From positions 57,928,501 through 57,992,500 of the forward strand of contig NC_134013.1 in assembly GCF_040712315.1 (NCBI RefSeq): 64,000 nucleotides of DNA. Direction: 5' to 3'. Both the position numbers and the translations under genes were made by a program. The stretch is from Castanea sativa (taxonomy: Eukaryota > Streptophyta > Magnoliopsida > Fagales > Fagaceae). The notes under the pieces are model-generated. The model did not search any database. It saw only the letters and a list, made by a program, of their open reading frames with translations, and was not told the DNA's origin. Positions 59,751 through 64,000 of this stretch are shown here, piece after piece (position 1 is the stretch's first letter; every line of letters starts with the position of its first letter).

Positions 59751-61240
59751 GACTTTTTATTCTTTTTCCTGTTGGGAATCTTAAAAAAAAAAAAAAAAGA
59801 TGTAAAACCAATGGACTTTTCTTTAATCCACTTCATTCTAAATGTTTTTTTTTTCTTTCTAAAACTAAAATCCTACGAGCTATTCAGAAAGAACCTTTTA
59901 AGATATAAATATTGCTAATTAAAAACTCGCATGAATTTTATTTTAGGTTCAAAATATGATGCTTTGCCCATGGTTTGAATCCATTAAGTTCATGAGCACC
60001 TTAAAAGCCAAACATAACCCCTTCCTTTTAAACTAACGTTTTTCCTTGCTATTTTTGCACGAGAATAATCTTGGTGATTAAATGGTTTAATATAGAAGTG
60101 TGGGGTATACTTGTTACCCTTTTATTTAAATTGTTTTTCACATGCCATTCATTTATATACCATTATATTGGACATGTCATCTTAGGATAGATTAGTCATT
60201 CTCACGTGTTATCCTATGATAGATTACATGTCATACTAAGATAAATCATGTGTCATCTTAAGATAGATTTTATCTATGATTCATTTCATATGTATATGCA
60301 TTCCTTTTTTTTTTACCAAATGCCAAATATGTTAGATGTTATTTAAAAATGTGAAATTTAAATTTAAAATAAGGCACTAAGCGTTGTAAGATATCTAATA
60401 CCTCCCTAAATTAAAACTGAACTTCTGAATCTATAATAGTTAGTTTGAGGCCTTCATATTATTTTCTTGTTTAGCTTAGAGTCCTAAGATTTTCTTAGTT
60501 AAAATTAGGAAATAAAATTAAGTAAACTTAGATAACCAATTGCACCTTAGAATCTCAACGACAAGTAACAACTCCATAAAATAAATAAAGATAAAAATGG
60601 CCACATTTACACATTGCACGGGTCTTATACACCTTGTTTGCCCAAGGCAACCAAAGTCATTGGACCGATAAATCTGGCTACAACACTGATGCTTTCACCA
60701 CTGATACTGAAATTAAGATTCCTTTGAACCAAATTAGATACTGACACGAAAAATACGGCCATTGGCTGATGCGAGAAAGAATTCAAAAGAATCATAACCT
60801 TGTTGCAAAATTCCACAAACTTTTAAGAGAAATCAACGCCCTTTATTCCAAGACGACCAAGAAATTTAATACATCCAAGATATTTAGTTAGTCGGTCTTA
60901 TCAGTCATCAAAGTTGTTGACTTGTTGTGTACGTTCATTGTTCAGTCACCATCGATTGAACGCAGCTTAATGCGTGTTTTGGCTGGCAAATTGTAACATC
61001 ATATTAGACATTATTATCAGCCTTGGATATCGATCCTGTAAGAAAGTGATGTAAGTGGTGGTAGTAAAAACTTTCCAACTCAAACTTTAATGTTTTAATA
61101 TTATAATGGTTGTCATGTCTATAGCTTTATCAATGTTAATGTATTGATACCGTTCGCTTCTAATGCAAGGGTCAAATCATAGGAGCAGCTAAGTAAATTA
61201 TTGGCTGTCATGTTCTGGCCTAGTTAGCTGTGTTTCACTC
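59751..61240. other. AT-rich spacer
   Basis: 59760-59830 resembles the 54-bp repeat of 52 kb. 60172-60272 has three imperfect copies of ATGTCAT(C/A)TTAGGATAGATTA-type sequence. A minus-strand frame at 60625-60816 (ending VARFIGPMTLVALGKQGV) is unrecognised and I do not call it a gene. Confidence 0.4.
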
Positions 61241-61897
61241 ATCATGACTAGGGCTGTCCACGGGTCGGTCCGGGTCGGGTTTGTGCCCAACCCGGAACCG
61301 ACCCGCCGGAATCGGGTGGAGAAAAAACGCACCCGTCGCCGACCCGCCGGAGTAATCGGGTTGGGCGGTTCAGGTCATCAACGGGTGGCGGGCGGGTCGG
61401 TCGGAATCATAGATCTGAGAAGACGACGAGTAATCGGTGAAAAAACACACAGTCCGGCGAAGAAACCCAGATTCCGGCGAAATTTTCCAGATACCGGCGA
61501 TATTTGTCTTAGATCCGGTGAGATTTCGCAAGATCCGGCGAAAATCTCACCGGATTTGATGAGATTTCGCCAAATCCAGTCAAAATCTCACCAGATCTAA
61601 GGAAATATATCGCCGAATCCGGGTTTTTCGCCGAACTGGAAACAATTCGCCGGATTCTGGAAAAAACTTGCCGGATTCTGGAAATTTCGCCGTGATCTGG
61701 AAATCTCTCGGTCGGGTCGGTTAAAATCGGTTTCTCAGCCTCAAAACCGCCAACCGACCCGCCGTTTTCGGGTTAAGGAAGCTGAGACCCGCCGCCGACC
61801 CGTCACCGACGTCGGGTCGGCCGGTTGTCGGTCCGGATCGGACGGTTTTTGCGGGTGGGTCGGGTCCCGGTTTTGCTTGGACACCCCTAATCATGAC
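61241..61897. mobile_element. hAT MITE, GC-rich, with 8-bp target duplication
   Basis: Element 61249-61889 (641 bp). Terminal inverted repeats TAGGGCTGTCCA and TAGGGGTGTCCA (11 of 12). Perfect 8-bp target duplication ATCATGAC at 61241-61248 and 61890-61897, diagnostic of hAT. Inner arms GGGTCGGTCCGGGTCGGG and CGGGTGGGTCGGGTCCC also pair. The middle has repeats of AGATCCGGCGAAA. No transposase. Confidence 0.95.
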
Positions 61898-62897
61898 AAA
61901 GCTTGGGCCCAGTAGCTTGGGTTTAGTGCCCACTGGGCCCAAGCCTACTCTTTTCACCCCTACTTTCCTTTCTCCTCTTTGGGTTTAAAGTCAGGGAGAT
62001 GATGTCAAACGCACTAATAATGCAACTATACATTTTAACTGCATACAATCTTTTTATGCTGTAAATTGCAAGTAGTAAAGAAAAATAAGTTTATGCGATG
62101 GTGATTGAAAAGTAGTTTTTATACTCTTAAAAGATTTTTTTTTTGGATAATTTATAGGCTATTAAAAGATAGTGAATGATGCTCTTTTATTTTACATTTA
62201 TGATAAAGATCACATATTATTAAATTTATGGTGAAATCTTGTGAGAAAAAAAAAAAAAACACTTCATTACATTTCACTGTATCTAAGAATTCTCCCGTGA
62301 CCAACAATCCATCACAATCCCATAAAAAAAAAAAAAGAAGTCCATCACAATGTACCGTGTAATTGATGTGAAGTGTGAACCTGTCACTGGATACAAGCCG
62401 CACCACCAAAAGCAAAATAAAGGATAAAAAGGACCCACTAACAATAAACGGTGATTATAATGTTTGTTTATTACACCACAGGCCGCTATTTTTGACTCTA
62501 TACTACTTTTTTGACCTTCAATTATGGGTATTCGAATATTCGTCCATCCGCTATATTATATTTATACCATAAAATTGGGATAAAACTTCAGGCCACTTTT
62601 ATCTTTTGTGGTTTTATTTTCCTTAAAAGAGTCCTTTCTCTCTAAAATTTTTCTTTGTTTACAAGAGTTAACAAAAATGGAGTGTTTTGATCTTACCATT
62701 TTACTTGCAAGAAGGTCCAACATCAACATGTGGAAGGGTGACAATCAAGAAGGTATCAACCTTGCTGACTTGTGCAAGTGCCATCTCTCCTGTGACAATC
62801 AAGCAATCTGTGGTCGATCTCGCTACCGTGGAAGACCAACAACGATGTCGTTAGGCACGGTATCTGTCACCAGTGGCTGCAAAGTGGGAGCTGATGG
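61898..62897. other. Spacer, no gene recognised
   Basis: AT-rich to about 62640. From there composition rises, but the plus frame at 62608-62955 shows no known domain. Confidence 0.4.
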
Positions 62898-63475
62898 GAG
62901 GAATAAGAGAAGAGAAGGGTCTCGGTGTGGTAATCCTCAACATTACCAGCACTAAGAATGGCTCGAACAAGTGCTCAAACGTGTGAAATGGGTGTCATGT
63001 AACATTATTATGAAGTCCATTTAACCCATTGATCACTGAATAATGTTTAGCATAATTCTTAGTCTTAATAGGGTCATTAGAGTTAGTTGTTGTTGCTGTT
63101 CTAGACATCAGGCTCACTGGTTCCGACCATCGTCGCCACCATAACTAGTCACTGTTTCTGCCATCGGCCACCACGTTTCCGCGGTTGTTGGTGTTCGGTC
63201 ATCCACCACTACCAACACCTCGGTTGGGAGACTTCAGAGTGATCAAGCGTTAGAAATTTGTTTTCGGGTCGCAACCAAGCAACAGAATACAATTCATTTT
63301 CCTCGGTAGAAAGAAGATAAGAGGACTAGAGAAGGAAGGGTGTCCTTATGGCACCTATCGATATTACCAGCACTAAGAATGTCTAGCTCGCTGTTGTGCT
63401 CGAACTAGTGAAATGGGAGTCATGTAACATTATTAGCCAGGTTGTGTAAGCCATTGATGATGGTTATGTTTGTGT
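62898..63475. repeat. Direct duplication with about 420-bp offset
   Basis: ATTACCAGCACTAAGAATG...GTGAAATGGG(T/A)GTCATGTAACATTATTA occurs at 62942-63010 and 63363-63435. Weaker similarity extends about 50 bp to the left and 40 bp to the right. No known element. Confidence 0.7.
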
Positions 63476-64000
63476 AGAGAAAAATTCTTTGTATCACGAA
63501 TCTGGTAGCCATGGCAAGTTAAACATCAAATGAAGAAAACGTTGTTTTATTTTCTGAATTGTCAATTGTCATCCAGAATGAATCAATAAATTTGAACTTG
63601 CTCATGTACCTAGTTTTTCAAATTAAATTATAGCCAATTATACTTAATGACGCCTAAGATAATAATAATATTTTTTTAAAAAAATTAATAAATTAAAGTT
63701 GCTTAAAAAAAAAAAAAAGTAGATAAACCATCCTTAAATTGAATGCATACAAAAATCTAATAGCATAACCAATTAGACAATTTAGTATATTATTTTTATG
63801 GTTTATTATATAATTTTATCACTTTTAATAATAGTTTATTATATTCATGTGTTATATAATATAATTACTTTAATAAAGATAAAGAAGAAAAATAATCAAG
63901 AAAAGTCACAGCTGATAAGTATCCTATATTCATAGGAATCAATTGCAAATTGCTCAAGTGGGCTGTAGTTCCGCTTCTTGCTCTCTAAAAATCGGTTGGG
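63476..64000. other. AT-rich spacer to window end
   Basis: No gene recognised. Confidence 0.4.

Noticed and set aside
60625..60816. Minus-strand 63-codon frame ending VALGKQGV
   Set aside because: Not recognised, isolated and short; no splice partners found.

Overview
This looks like nuclear DNA of a dicot, probably a woody species. The grounds are intron-containing plant genes with GT-AG splicing, very AT-rich spacers with long microsatellites, and a dense mix of plant LTR retrotransposons, L1 LINEs, MITEs, hAT and CACTA ends. Some repeats remind me of Fagales genomes such as oak, but that is an impression, not a result. No bacterial, CRISPR, organellar or viral gene set is present. No tRNA or rRNA gene was recognised.

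Layout. 1-12 kb is the gene-bearing part. A divergent alpha-expansin first exon lies on the minus strand (1517-2028) and its gene runs off the left edge. A complete six-exon REVEILLE/CCA1-type MYB transcription factor lies on the minus strand (6667-9374). Remnants of LTR elements and a hAT-like end lie between them. 12-25 kb is gene-poor, with a 129-bp tandem triplication, microsatellites, several MITEs, a truncated GC-rich hAT-like element and a small PPR pseudogene.

25-35 kb is one degenerate Ty3/gypsy Tat-lineage retrotransposon (25363-35096). It has two LTRs, gag, protease, reverse transcriptase, two RNase H domains, integrase, a 48-bp hairpin-rich tandem array and a spliced gene on the opposite strand. 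36.9-48.1 kb looks like one MITE torn open by nested insertions: a copia-type solo LTR with target duplication GTAAC, a minus-strand gypsy remnant whose gag is split by a second solo LTR with target duplication AAGAG, and an Athila-like LTR plus gag remnant. 49-52 kb has one CACTA transposon terminus and a minus-strand L1 fragment. 52.8-59.7 kb has a tandem Ty1/copia arrangement (truncated copy, shared LTR, second copy, LTR) abutting a plus-strand L1 3' end. 61.2-61.9 kb is a GC-rich hAT MITE with a perfect 8-bp target duplication. The last kilobase has a local duplication of about 420 bp.

Only the expansin and the REVEILLE-like gene look like functioning host genes. They act in unrelated processes (cell-wall loosening; circadian and light-linked transcription). 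I found no convincing new biological system. The most unusual items are the antisense gene and hairpin array of the Tat element, the split MITE with its nested insertions, the dispersed repeat carrying a GGTGTTAG[A/G]CACC hairpin, and the shared-LTR copia tandem.
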